From positions 1-14,138 of the forward strand of contig JAZNLR010000033.1 in the NCBI GenBank assembly GCA_045579195.1: 14,138 nt of DNA, in the 5' to 3' direction. The stretch comes from JAZNLR01 sp045579195. GTDB taxonomy: Bacteria > Bacillota > Clostridia > Christensenellales > CAMQZB01. The notes below the pieces were generated by a model. That model saw nothing but the letters and a program-made list of their open reading frames with translations, ran no database searches and was not told where the DNA came from. This document shows positions 1 through 6,724 of the stretch, one piece after another (position 1 is the stretch's first letter; the number at the start of each line of letters is the position of its first letter). The position numbers and the translations under genes were made by a program.

Positions 1-76
1 TGGCCTCCGACTTTTAAGAACGCCAAGAGCGAAAAAGAGGGCTGTTTTTTGCGTTCCGAAAACGCTGGAGGGCTGA
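1..76 (+). CDS. gatC: Glu-tRNA(Gln) amidotransferase subunit C, C-terminal end (partial)
   Basis: Only the last 24 codons are in the window (reading frame starting at base 2, stop TGA 74-76). The end reads AVFCVPKTLEG, which matches the 'y-F-x-V-P-K' tail typical of GatC, the small subunit that wraps around GatA and stabilises the GatCAB complex. Its stop overlaps the first ATG of gatA (TGATG), an arrangement that suggests translational coupling. The position directly before gatA and gatB fits the common gatCAB order. The fragment is too short for certainty on sequence alone; context carries much of the call. Confidence 0.8.
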   Translation, partial: GLRLLRTPRAKKRAVFCVPKTLEG

Positions 77-1524
77 TGATGAACCGCGAACTTCTCTCTC
101 TGCCCGTCCATATGCTTTCCGACCTTCTTCACCGCCGCGAACTTTCTTCGCTCGAGCTGACGAAGGCCTATCTCTCTTCCATAGAAGAGAAGGAGGAATG
201 CATCCGTGCCTACATTTCCGTGACGAAAGATGCGGCACTTTTTGCTGCAAGCGAAGCAGACGCACGTCTTGCAAACGGCGAAACTGCTCCGCTTTTGGGC
301 ATTCCGTTTGCTTTGAAGGACAACATTTCTACACGCGGCATCCGAACGACTGCCGCATCCCGTATGCTAGAGGATTTCATTCCGCCGTACGACGCGACCG
401 TCACCGAACGCTTGAAAAAACAGGGTGCCGTTCTTCTCGGCAAGACCAACCTTGACGAATTTGCGATGGGCTCGACAACCGAGACGTCGTTTTTCTTCCC
501 CACCCGCAATCCGCACGACCTTGCGCGCGTTCCGGGTGGAAGCTCAGGCGGAAGCGCCGCCGCGGTCGCCGCAAGAGAGGCTGCCTTTGCGCTCGGATCG
601 GACACGGGCGGCTCCGTTCGGCAGCCGGCAGCATTCTGCGGCGTTGTCGGCTTAAAGCCCACGTTCGGCAGCGTTTCGCGATACGGAATGATCGCGTTCG
701 CTTCCTCGCTCGATCAGATCGGCCCCATCACCCGTTGTGTGGAAGATGCAGCCCTCGTTTACGATGCGATTGCAGGATGCGATCCGCGTGATTTCACCTG
801 CACGCACTCTCCTTCCCCTACGCACTCCTCTGTCAAGAAGGGCGTCCATGGATTGAAGATCGGCCTTCCAAAGGAGTTTTTTGGAGACTTCGTTTCTCCT
901 GAGATCAGGGAAGCGACTTTGAACGCCGCATCCTTGCTGGAATCCCTCGGCGCTCACGTTGAGGAAACTTCGCTTCCCTCGTTTTCGGATGCCTTGAAAG
1001 TATACTGCATCCTTGCAAGCGCAGAAGCGTCTTCCAATCTCGCCCGCTTTGACGGCATTAAGTTCGGCCATCAGGCAAAGAACGCAAAAACGCCGGAGGA
1101 GCTCTTTGCAAAAAGCCGCGGGGAGGGATTTGGTCGTGAAGTCAAGCGCCGCATTCTTATGGGAACATTTGCCCTTTCACAGGGCCATGCGGACGCGTTT
1201 TACGAAACTGCGCTTTCCGCACGCACAGCTTGCACGCGGGAGCTTTTCTCTTTGACTTCAAAATTTGACGCACTCCTCACGCCGACAACGCCCACGACGG
1301 CCTTCCCCTTCCACACGAACGAGAACGACCCTGTCGCGGCATATGGCGCGGATATTCTGACCGCCCCTGCCAGCATCGCTGGCGCGCCCGCTCTTTCCCT
1401 TCCCTTTGGAACGGATAAAAACAATCTTCCCATTGGCATTCAGCTGATCGGAGGCAACCTTTCTGAAAACATCCTTTTCCGCATAGGATATGCCTGTGAA
1501 ACGGGTGTAAAGGAGGGTGCATGA
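76..1524 (+). CDS. gatA: Glu-tRNA(Gln)/Asp-tRNA(Asn) amidotransferase subunit A
   Basis: GatA is the glutaminase of the cytoplasmic GatCAB complex. It releases ammonia from glutamine, which GatB uses to convert mischarged Glu-tRNA(Gln) (and often Asp-tRNA(Asn)) to the amidated form. The protein is 482 residues, the usual length. The amidase-signature Ser-cisSer-Lys triad is visible counting from ATG 76: Lys81 in GIPFALKDN, Ser156 in GGSSGGS and Ser180 in GSDTGGSVRQPA. Start choice: a TTG at 49 keeps the frame open but lies inside gatC. Tandem ATGs at 76 and 79 follow GGAGGG at 67-72; the 79 start has the better spacing (6 bases), while the 76 start overlaps the gatC stop. The 3' end overlaps gatB by four bases (ATGA). 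No catalytic residue is missing. Confidence 0.97.
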   Translation: MMNRELLSLPVHMLSDLLHRRELSSLELTKAYLSSIEEKEECIRAYISVTKDAALFAASEADARLANGETAPLLGIPFALKDNISTRGIRTTAASRMLEDFIPPYDATVTERLKKQGAVLLGKTNLDEFAMGSTTETSFFFPTRNPHDLARVPGGSSGGSAAAVAAREAAFALGSDTGGSVRQPAAFCGVVGLKPTFGSVSRYGMIAFASSLDQIGPITRCVEDAALVYDAIAGCDPRDFTCTHSPSPTHSSVKKGVHGLKIGLPKEFFGDFVSPEIREATLNAASLLESLGAHVEETSLPSFSDALKVYCILASAEASSNLARFDGIKFGHQAKNAKTPEELFAKSRGEGFGREVKRRILMGTFALSQGHADAFYETALSARTACTRELFSLTSKFDALLTPTTPTTAFPFHTNENDPVAAYGADILTAPASIAGAPALSLPFGTDKNNLPIGIQLIGGNLSENILFRIGYACETGVKEGA

Positions 1525-2966
1525 ACAAGCAGTTTGAAACCGACATCGGGTTGGAAGTTCACGCAGAGCTTCTCACGAAAAGCAAGATCTTCTGCGGCTG
1601 TTCGACTGCGTTTGGAATGCCGCCGAACACGCAGGTCTGTCCTGTCTGCCTTGGGCTTCCGGGTTCGCTTCCCGTCTTGAACCGCCGCGCGGTGGAGCTT
1701 GCCATCCTCGCAGGGCTTGCAACAGGATGCACGATCGCAAAAGAACTCAAGCTTGACCGCAAAAACTATTATTACCCCGACCTTCCCAAAGGGTACCAAA
1801 TTTCACAATTCGACAAACCACTCTGCTTTGACGGTGGCATCGAGATCGAAACCGAGCACGGAAAAAAACGCGTGCGCATCGAGCGCATCCACATCGAAGA
1901 GGATGCAGGCAAGCTCATCCACGACCGCGGCGATGAAACGCTGTGCGATTATAACCGCTGTGGCGTTCCCCTGATTGAAGTCGTAACCAAACCTGATCTT
2001 CGCTCTGCAGACGAGGCAGTCTCTTTCGTTCGCGCGCTTCGGGAAATTCTCCTCTTTGCGGGCGTTTCGAGCTGTAAGATGCAAGAGGGCGCGCTCCGCT
2101 GTGACGTCAACCTCTCCGTGCGCGAGATGGGCGAAGAAGCACTCGGCGAACGCACAGAGATCAAGAACTTGAATTCCTTCCAGTTCATCAAGAAAGCCAT
2201 TCTCGATGAAGAGGCGCGGCAAAGAGCGCTCGTTTCGCAAGGAGAGCGTGTCGTGCGCGAAACTCGCCGCTTTGACAGCATCCTTGGAAAGACCTTCCGC
2301 ATGCGCGAAAAGGAGGAGGCCGCAGATTACCGTTTCTTCCCTGAGCCGGATGCTTTCACCGTGGACGTTCCGTGCGAAACGGTTTCGCTTTTGCAAGCAA
2401 GCTTACCTGCCCTTCCCGACGAAAGAAGAGCGCAGTACGTCACGGAATTCGGCCTTTCCAAGAAAGATGCAAACGACCTCGTTTCGTCCAAACACATCTC
2501 AGACGTCTTTGACGAGGCAGCAAAGAGCGCAGAAAACAAGAAAACACTTGCATCCCTCTTCACAACCGAGCTCTTCCGCCTGCTTCCGGGGGAAGATGCA
2601 CTCATCCCCATCACTCCAAAACACTTGGCGGAAGTTTCCAACCTTCTTTCAGGTGGTGAACTGAACAGTTCTTCCGCAAAGAAGCTGCTCTCCTTCCTCT
2701 GGGAAAAGGACGAAGATCCGAAAGCCGTCTGCTTGCGTGAAGATCTGTTGCAGATCTCCGACGAACGAGTGATTTTCGAACTTGCGCAAAACGTGATCGA
2801 TTCTGCGCAAAAAGCAGTCGAGGATTATCGCGCGGGTAAAAAGCAAGCATTCCAAGCACTGCTTGGAATGGGAATGAAGATCTCGCGCGGCAAGGCAAAC
2901 CCAATTTTATTGACAAAAAAACTCACGTTTTTGCTAGAGAACCAGCAAAAAGACGAAAACCGATGA
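1521..2966 (+). CDS. gatB: Glu-tRNA(Gln)/Asp-tRNA(Asn) amidotransferase subunit B
   Basis: GatB binds the mischarged tRNA, activates the aminoacyl carboxylate with ATP and amidates it with ammonia channelled from GatA. It is 481 residues, normal for the family. Visible family blocks: IGLEVHAELLTKSKIF at the N-terminus; a four-Cys zinc site (Cys25, Cys27, Cys40, Cys43); LDRKNYYYPDLPKGYQISQF; HIEEDAGKLIHD; NRCGVPLIEVVTKPD; and ADYRFFPEPD before the helical and YqeY-like C-terminal tRNA-binding domain. The start ATG 1521 overlaps the gatA stop and follows AGGAGG at 1511-1516. It is the last gene of the operon; the stop codon lies in the left arm of the terminator hairpin. Confidence 0.97.
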   Translation: MNKQFETDIGLEVHAELLTKSKIFCGCSTAFGMPPNTQVCPVCLGLPGSLPVLNRRAVELAILAGLATGCTIAKELKLDRKNYYYPDLPKGYQISQFDKPLCFDGGIEIETEHGKKRVRIERIHIEEDAGKLIHDRGDETLCDYNRCGVPLIEVVTKPDLRSADEAVSFVRALREILLFAGVSSCKMQEGALRCDVNLSVREMGEEALGERTEIKNLNSFQFIKKAILDEEARQRALVSQGERVVRETRRFDSILGKTFRMREKEEAADYRFFPEPDAFTVDVPCETVSLLQASLPALPDERRAQYVTEFGLSKKDANDLVSSKHISDVFDEAAKSAENKKTLASLFTTELFRLLPGEDALIPITPKHLAEVSNLLSGGELNSSSAKKLLSFLWEKDEDPKAVCLREDLLQISDERVIFELAQNVIDSAQKAVEDYRAGKKQAFQALLGMGMKISRGKANPILLTKKLTFLLENQQKDENR

Positions 2967-2988
2967 CTTTCATCGGTTTTTCTTTTTT
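2956..2988 (+). terminator. Rho-independent terminator of gatCAB
   Basis: A perfect 11-bp stem (AAAACCGATGA 2956-2966 with TCATCGGTTTT 2970-2980), loop CTT, then TCTTTTTT. The left arm contains the last codons and the stop of gatB, so the terminator begins inside the coding sequence. Confidence 0.93.
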
Positions 2989-3059
2989 CTCACAAATGAC
3001 AATTTCTTCCAAAAAATCACAAATTTTTCCATGATCTCCTTGTTTTCTTTTCTATTTGC

Positions 3060-3088
3060 TTTACCTATTTGAAAAATTTTGTTATAAT
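3060..3088 (+). promoter_or_regulatory. Predicted sigma-A promoter of the AraC-type regulator gene
   Basis: The -10 is a consensus TATAAT (3083-3088), with TG at 3080-3081 making it an extended -10. The -35 is weak: TTTACC (3060-3065), 17-base spacer. A TTGAAA at 3069-3074 is too close to the -10 to serve as -35. The leader is about 30 bases, with GAGGG at 3109-3113 before the ATG at 3125. Confidence 0.75.
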
Positions 3089-3124
3089 ATCATAAGAACA
3101 TGAAATCTGAGGGAAAACGAAAAA

Positions 3125-3916
3125 ATGCGATCAATTTCAATCAACTTCCGATACTGCAGTTCAGGGCGTGGAAAGTTTCCCTACTCCATGGGAACTCACA
3201 CGCACACGTTTTGGGAACTTGTGTATTATTACGAGGGAACAGGCATTTCTTGCGTAAATAACGTTGAGCACACATATACACCACATACGTACGTTTTGAT
3301 TCCGCCGGGAGTTCCTCATTCTGAAATTGCACACACGAAAGGCAATCTGCACATTTTTGGAATGGATATCTTTCAAAACGAGCCGTCGTTTCAAAACGTG
3401 ATCTTTGAAGACGATGAGAATTTCACCGTTGAAGAAAACCTGAAAAAGATTCTTTCGGAACTTCAAAAATGCGAGCCTTTTTATCGCGAGCGCATCAGCC
3501 TTGCGATGGAAGACGTCTTTTTGCTCACCGCAAGAAAGCACGCCACCCTTTCCGAAAATGCGATGGACGACAAGCTCCAGATGATCGTTCGGTATATTGA
3601 CAGCTATCACACCACAGAGATCAACTTCCACAAGCTCGCTGAAACGCTGAACTATTCTTACGATTATCTCCGCCATTTCTTCAAGGAAAAGCTTGGCATT
3701 TCTCCCAAGCAGTACATCATTCAAAAGCGCATCGAAACTGCGAAAGACCTTCTAGCAAACTCCAAAACGAGCATCGCACAGATCGCCAACGTTTGCGGCT
3801 TCTATTCCGCGGCACACCTCGTCAAGGCTTTTAAAAATGCGACGGGAACCACCCCATCTGCATACCGCACAAGCCGCTCCAAAGACGTGAGCCCACCTTG
3901 CAAAATTCTTAACTGA
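3125..3916 (+). CDS. AraC-family transcriptional regulator (cupin sensor plus double HTH)
   Basis: A 263-residue one-component regulator, expected to be cytoplasmic. Residues about 20-80 form a cupin-type ligand-binding domain, with THTHTFWEL (His25, His27, Glu31) and a second part LIPPGVPH (His65), as in AraC-type sugar sensors. Residues about 150-250 are the AraC DNA-binding domain with two HTHs. The first is around 167-187 (FHKLAETLNYSYDYLRHFF). The second is around 216-240, with the signature stretch IAQIANVCGFYSAAHLVKAF followed by GTTPSAYR. The start ATG 3125 has GAGGG 11 bases upstream. It is a single gene with its own promoter and terminator, convergent with the array of glycoside-hydrolase-like genes. 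Regulation of that array is a reasonable inference from position and from the sugar-sensor class, but the ligand is unknown. The last residues (about 251-263) look disordered. Confidence 0.93.
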   Translation: MRSISINFRYCSSGRGKFPYSMGTHTHTFWELVYYYEGTGISCVNNVEHTYTPHTYVLIPPGVPHSEIAHTKGNLHIFGMDIFQNEPSFQNVIFEDDENFTVEENLKKILSELQKCEPFYRERISLAMEDVFLLTARKHATLSENAMDDKLQMIVRYIDSYHTTEINFHKLAETLNYSYDYLRHFFKEKLGISPKQYIIQKRIETAKDLLANSKTSIAQIANVCGFYSAAHLVKAFKNATGTTPSAYRTSRSKDVSPPCKILN

Positions 3917-3952
3917 AAAAAACAGCTCCGAAAACGGAGCTGTTCTTTTTTT
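3916..3952. terminator. Bidirectional terminator between the convergent araC-type gene and GH gene A
   Basis: Stem AACAGCTCCG (3921-3930) with CGGAGCTGTT (3935-3944), loop AAAA. It has a T-run at 3946-3952 for the + strand and an A-run at 3916-3922, which is a T-run for the - strand. It therefore serves both the regulator gene and gene A, whose stop codon (TTA 3951-3953 on +) overlaps its edge. Confidence 0.92.
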
Positions 3953-5174
3953 ACTTCTTTTCCACCAAGAGGTCAAGCGGGCCAAAGCCACCTGCCGCCT
4001 TTTGGTATGCATACGCGGATTTTCTGGGAGAACCGTGCGGCCCAACTTCAGCAAGCCAATCAAAGTCGTCATAATTGAGGTCTTGGAAGCAATCGTGGAA
4101 GAGGCCGAAGGTCTCTTTCGACTTCAGGTTGTCGAACATTCTAAAGTAATGCAAGCTCTCGACGTACGGCATCTCTTTGCGAATGAGCTCGTAAAGCATG
4201 GGGATCCACTCTGCAATCTTGTCGGCGTCTTTTGCGAACTTCTCGTTCCAACCGAACTCAGAGAGGAAGACTTTCTTATCTTTGCCCTCTCTTCTCTTGA
4301 TGACTTCATACGTTCTGTTGTTCTCCGCAACGAACGCCTCTCCGGGTGCGCTGGGATACCAGTAGTACGGGTGCCAACAAGCAACCTGGAAGAAGTCGTC
4401 GGGGAACTTGCTTCCGTGCTCACCCGATTCGATGCAGTCATAGAGGAGCTCCAAAAACTCGGGGTTCGGGTCGTTGGAGATCTTTTCTTCGGGGTTGTGG
4501 AACGCGTGCGCAACGGTGGGATTTCCAAGCCCGTGCGGGTCGGTCAAGCCGCCAAGAACGGTGATCGCATCGGGGTTTGCCCTGTGGATGCCGCGCGATC
4601 CATAGAAGAGCATATCCGCGGAAATCTGCGCCATTTCCTTTAAGGGAAGCTGCAAATTTCTGCCGTCTGCACCCTTCGGTGCGCCGTAAACGCACATAAA
4701 GTCATAATTGTTGATCTCGTTATCGATCTCCCAATACGTGATCTCGGGGAATTCCTTGACCATTGTGTACCAGCTCTCTTCATATGTCTCGATCCACTTG
4801 CGGTACACACTGCCCTCGGTCGGGTCATACGGGATCTTTGCAGTGACGAATTTTTGCGCCTCCAAGTTCCAATTGCAATGGCACATTCCGATCATCTGGA
4901 AGCCATAGCTGTTCGCCTCTGCCAAAATTTCATGCATTAAGTCCGCTTTCTTGCGATCGATGGTCTTATAATCGCTCATGACCTCTTGGAAGTGCTGCCA
5001 ATGGCGAATGCTTCGAACTCCCATATTCTTTAAGATGCGGTATCCTTTGCGGAAGTCAATGTTGTTTCCTTCGAACATCGTGCGGGAAATATAACACATA
5101 CCGAAAAGATTGCTTTGGTCTGCTTTTTCAAGTTCGGGTCGATAGTTCTTTCCGTACTTTTCCGTTACATCCAT
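3951..5174 (-). CDS. GH copy A: clan GH-A glycoside-hydrolase-like protein, cytoplasmic form
   Basis: A 407-residue protein with no signal peptide or membrane segment. Its first residues (EKYGKNYRPELEKADQSNLF) align to the part of its paralogues that follows their lipoprotein linker. Presumed catalytic residues: Glu153 in YWEIDNEIN (acid/base, preceded by the usual Asn152) and Glu306 in KKVFLSEFGWN (nucleophile). Also conserved are SIRHW (56-60), GSRGIHRANPDA and DDFFQVACWHPYYW. The motif set resembles families such as GH39, GH5 or GH79 of clan GH-A, but I cannot assign a family or substrate. It is transcribed alone from its own promoter (5225-5253). The start ATG 5174 has AAGGAG 11 bases upstream. 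In sequence it is closest to partial copy H (shared EVIKRREGKDKKVFL, EFGWN, ESLHYFRMFDN), not to its neighbour B. If enzymatic, it would act on imported oligosaccharides. Confidence 0.85.
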   Translation of the reverse strand: MDVTEKYGKNYRPELEKADQSNLFGMCYISRTMFEGNNIDFRKGYRILKNMGVRSIRHWQHFQEVMSDYKTIDRKKADLMHEILAEANSYGFQMIGMCHCNWNLEAQKFVTAKIPYDPTEGSVYRKWIETYEESWYTMVKEFPEITYWEIDNEINNYDFMCVYGAPKGADGRNLQLPLKEMAQISADMLFYGSRGIHRANPDAITVLGGLTDPHGLGNPTVAHAFHNPEEKISNDPNPEFLELLYDCIESGEHGSKFPDDFFQVACWHPYYWYPSAPGEAFVAENNRTYEVIKRREGKDKKVFLSEFGWNEKFAKDADKIAEWIPMLYELIRKEMPYVESLHYFRMFDNLKSKETFGLFHDCFQDLNYDDFDWLAEVGPHGSPRKSAYAYQKAAGGFGPLDLLVEKK

Positions 5175-5197
5175 TTCTTTATTTTCTCCTTATTGTT

Positions 5198-5216
5198 TGA
5201 AGTGTTTTTCACTTCA
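5198..5216. promoter_or_regulatory. Inverted repeat in the leader of GH copy A
   Basis: TGAAGTG-TTTTT-CACTTCA, a perfect 7-bp inverted repeat between the predicted transcription start and the ribosome binding site of gene A. It could be an operator or a small leader hairpin; it has no T-run in the right place for a terminator. No copy was noticed upstream of B or G. Confidence 0.4.
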
Positions 5217-5224
5217 TTGACGAG

Positions 5225-5253
5225 AGTATAGCACGATTGTTTCTCCATTTCAA
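5225..5253 (-). promoter_or_regulatory. Predicted promoter of GH copy A
   Basis: On the - strand, -35 TTGAAA (5253-5248) and -10 TATACT (5230-5225) with a 17-base spacer, giving a leader of about 45 bases to ATG 5174. The -35 lies within a box shared with the promoter of copy G (see 5249-5263). Confidence 0.75.
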
Positions 5254-5263
5254 CCGTTTTTCA
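5249..5263 (-). promoter_or_regulatory. Shared box over the -35 of copy A (candidate operator)
   Basis: On the - strand it reads TGAAAAACGGTTGAA, covering the -35 TTGAAA and the bases just upstream. The promoter of copy G, 8 kb away, has the same sequence with one A fewer. With that A removed it resembles the CcpA catabolite-response element except in its last bases; it could equally be a site for the nearby AraC-type protein. Which regulator binds is inference. Confidence 0.5.
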
Positions 5264-5285
5264 AAATTTGCCATAAAAATTTTTT

Positions 5286-5317
5286 CAAGAAAAAACACGC
5301 GTTTTTCTTCGCGTGTT
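5286..5317 (-). terminator. Terminator of GH copy B
   Basis: Stem AACACGCG (5294-5301) with CGCGTGTT (5310-5317), 8-base loop. On the - strand the hairpin is followed by a short T-run (5293-5290), then TCTTG. It lies 10 bases beyond the stop of B and separates B from the promoter of A. Confidence 0.82.
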
Positions 5318-5327
5318 CTTCTCTCTT

Positions 5328-6602
5328 TTATTCCATAAGTAAGTCAAGCGATCCGCTTCCGCCTGCCGCTTTTTGGTAGGCATACGCCGTCAAACGCGGC
5401 TCACCTGGCGCACGCAAAATCTCATCAAACCCGGCATACGGCTCGTCCATCCTTGGATCAGTAAACAATCCGTACATGCTGTTGCTCTCGCCGTAGTCCT
5501 CAAACAAGCGGAAGTAATGCACGCTCTCGACGTACGGCAAGTGCTCCGCCACCGTGGCATAAAGCTCGCCGATGCGCTTTGCAACCTCCTCTTCGGAACG
5601 CACTTTCACGCCCCAACCCACTTCGGTTAAGAACACCTTTTTGTCTTTGCCCTCGTACTTTAAGATGATGTTATAAAGCTCGTTGTTTTCGTCAATCCAA
5701 TATTGATCCGCCGCAGTGGACTTCCAGTAGTACGGATGCCAGCTTGCGACTTGGAAAAAGTCGTCGGGGAATCTGCTTCCGTGCTCCCCCGAGAGAATCG
5801 CCTGATACATCATCTCCAAAAACTCGGCGTTCGTGGGATAGACGACCTTTCCCACCCCTTCGTACGTCTGACTCATCGCATTGCCGATTCCGGCAGGCTC
5901 AGTCAAACTGCTCATGACGGTGATTGCGTTCGGGTTTGCTCTGTGGATGCCGCGCGAAGCATAAAACATCATGTCGAGCGTCTGCGCGAGCATCACTTCG
6001 GGATCTTTATATCCGCCGACGTTCCCATAAATCTCCATGAATCCGGGGTTGTTGACTTCGTTTTCAATTTCCCAATAGGTCACTTCGGGAAATTCTTTGA
6101 CGAGCGTATACCAACATTGCTCGTAATCTTCGAGCCACGCGTAATAATCGCTTCCTTCCCACGGCTGATATTTATGCTTCGGACCGACAAATCCGCCGTC
6201 AATATAGTTCGTGTGATTCATGCCGATGATCTGAAAGCCGTACTTCTTGGCCTCTGCCAAGAGTTCGTGCTGATACGCCACGCGATCTTCACGAAGGGTG
6301 TTCGGATCTTTCAAAAGATCGCGGAAATGCATCCAATGGCGCAAGGATTTCACACCCATGTTCGCAAGCAGTTGATACGTGTCCACGTAATTATTGGGCG
6401 CATTGACATCTCTGCTCGGTGCAATATAACACATCCCGAACAAGTACTTATCCTGCTCGACGATCGCGTTCTTTGGGTCATAATTCTCGCCCCAACGCTT
6501 GACCATCTCTTCTTTTGTCATCTCATCACCGCCGTTTCCGCCGCAAGCGCAGAGCGAAAAGACAAGACAGAAAATGAAAATCCAACAAAAAATTCGTTTC
6601 AC
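5328..6602 (-). CDS. GH copy B: clan GH-A glycoside-hydrolase-like lipoprotein
   Basis: A 424-residue predicted lipoprotein. I start it at GTG 6602, six bases after the ribosome binding site GAGGGG: the next residues are KRIF, a hydrophobic stretch, and a lipobox LCAC with the lipidated Cys at residue 20. The frame stays open to an ATG at 6701, but that would run through the promoter and the terminator of copy C. After an acidic linker (GGNGGDEMTKEEM) comes the TIM-barrel-like domain, with Glu182 in YWEIENEVN (acid/base) and Glu327 in KKVFLTEVGW (nucleophile). Also present are SLRHW (86-90), YASRGIHRANPN and DDFFQVASWHPYYW. Residues about 26-60 nearly match copy C (EMVKRWGENYDP, DKYLFGMCYI). 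It is a single-gene unit with its own promoter and terminator. Substrate unknown; expected on the outer surface of the membrane. Confidence 0.85.
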   Translation of the reverse strand: MKRIFCWIFIFCLVFSLCACGGNGGDEMTKEEMVKRWGENYDPKNAIVEQDKYLFGMCYIAPSRDVNAPNNYVDTYQLLANMGVKSLRHWMHFRDLLKDPNTLREDRVAYQHELLAEAKKYGFQIIGMNHTNYIDGGFVGPKHKYQPWEGSDYYAWLEDYEQCWYTLVKEFPEVTYWEIENEVNNPGFMEIYGNVGGYKDPEVMLAQTLDMMFYASRGIHRANPNAITVMSSLTEPAGIGNAMSQTYEGVGKVVYPTNAEFLEMMYQAILSGEHGSRFPDDFFQVASWHPYYWKSTAADQYWIDENNELYNIILKYEGKDKKVFLTEVGWGVKVRSEEEVAKRIGELYATVAEHLPYVESVHYFRLFEDYGESNSMYGLFTDPRMDEPYAGFDEILRAPGEPRLTAYAYQKAAGGSGSLDLLME

Positions 6603-6629
6603 GATTCCCCTCGTAAACAGTTTTTTATC

Positions 6630-6658
6630 AATATACCACATTCTATCTTTTTTGTAAA
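6630..6658 (-). promoter_or_regulatory. Predicted promoter of GH copy B
   Basis: On the - strand, -35 TTTACA (6658-6653), 17-base spacer and -10 TATATT (6635-6630), preceded by TGG (extended -10). The GTG start at 6602 follows. The GAAAACGG box of copies A and G is absent here, so B may be controlled differently. Confidence 0.7.
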
Positions 6659-6680
6659 CAAGTTTCTTTTTTTGCGCAGG

Positions 6681-6714
6681 AAAAAAGGACGCATGAACCA
6701 TTCACACGTCCTTT
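6681..6714 (-). terminator. Terminator of the G-F-E-D-C operon
   Basis: Stem AAAGGACG (6684-6691) with CGTCCTTT (6707-6714), continued inside by TGAA/TTCA (6694-6697 with 6701-6704) and loop CCA. On the - strand a T-run (6686-6681) follows. It lies 10 bases past the stop of copy C. Confidence 0.85.
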
Positions 6715-6724
6715 GTTTTGTTCT

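Noticed and set aside
210..662. Open frames antisense to gatA and gatB (also 1803-2396)
   Set aside because: These are shadows of the clearly recognisable gatA and gatB frames, with no start signals and no family motifs.
5249..5263. Firm call of a CcpA catabolite-response element
   Set aside because: The box before A has one base too many for the pattern, and the one before G misses two positions at the end. I kept it as a shared box without naming the regulator.
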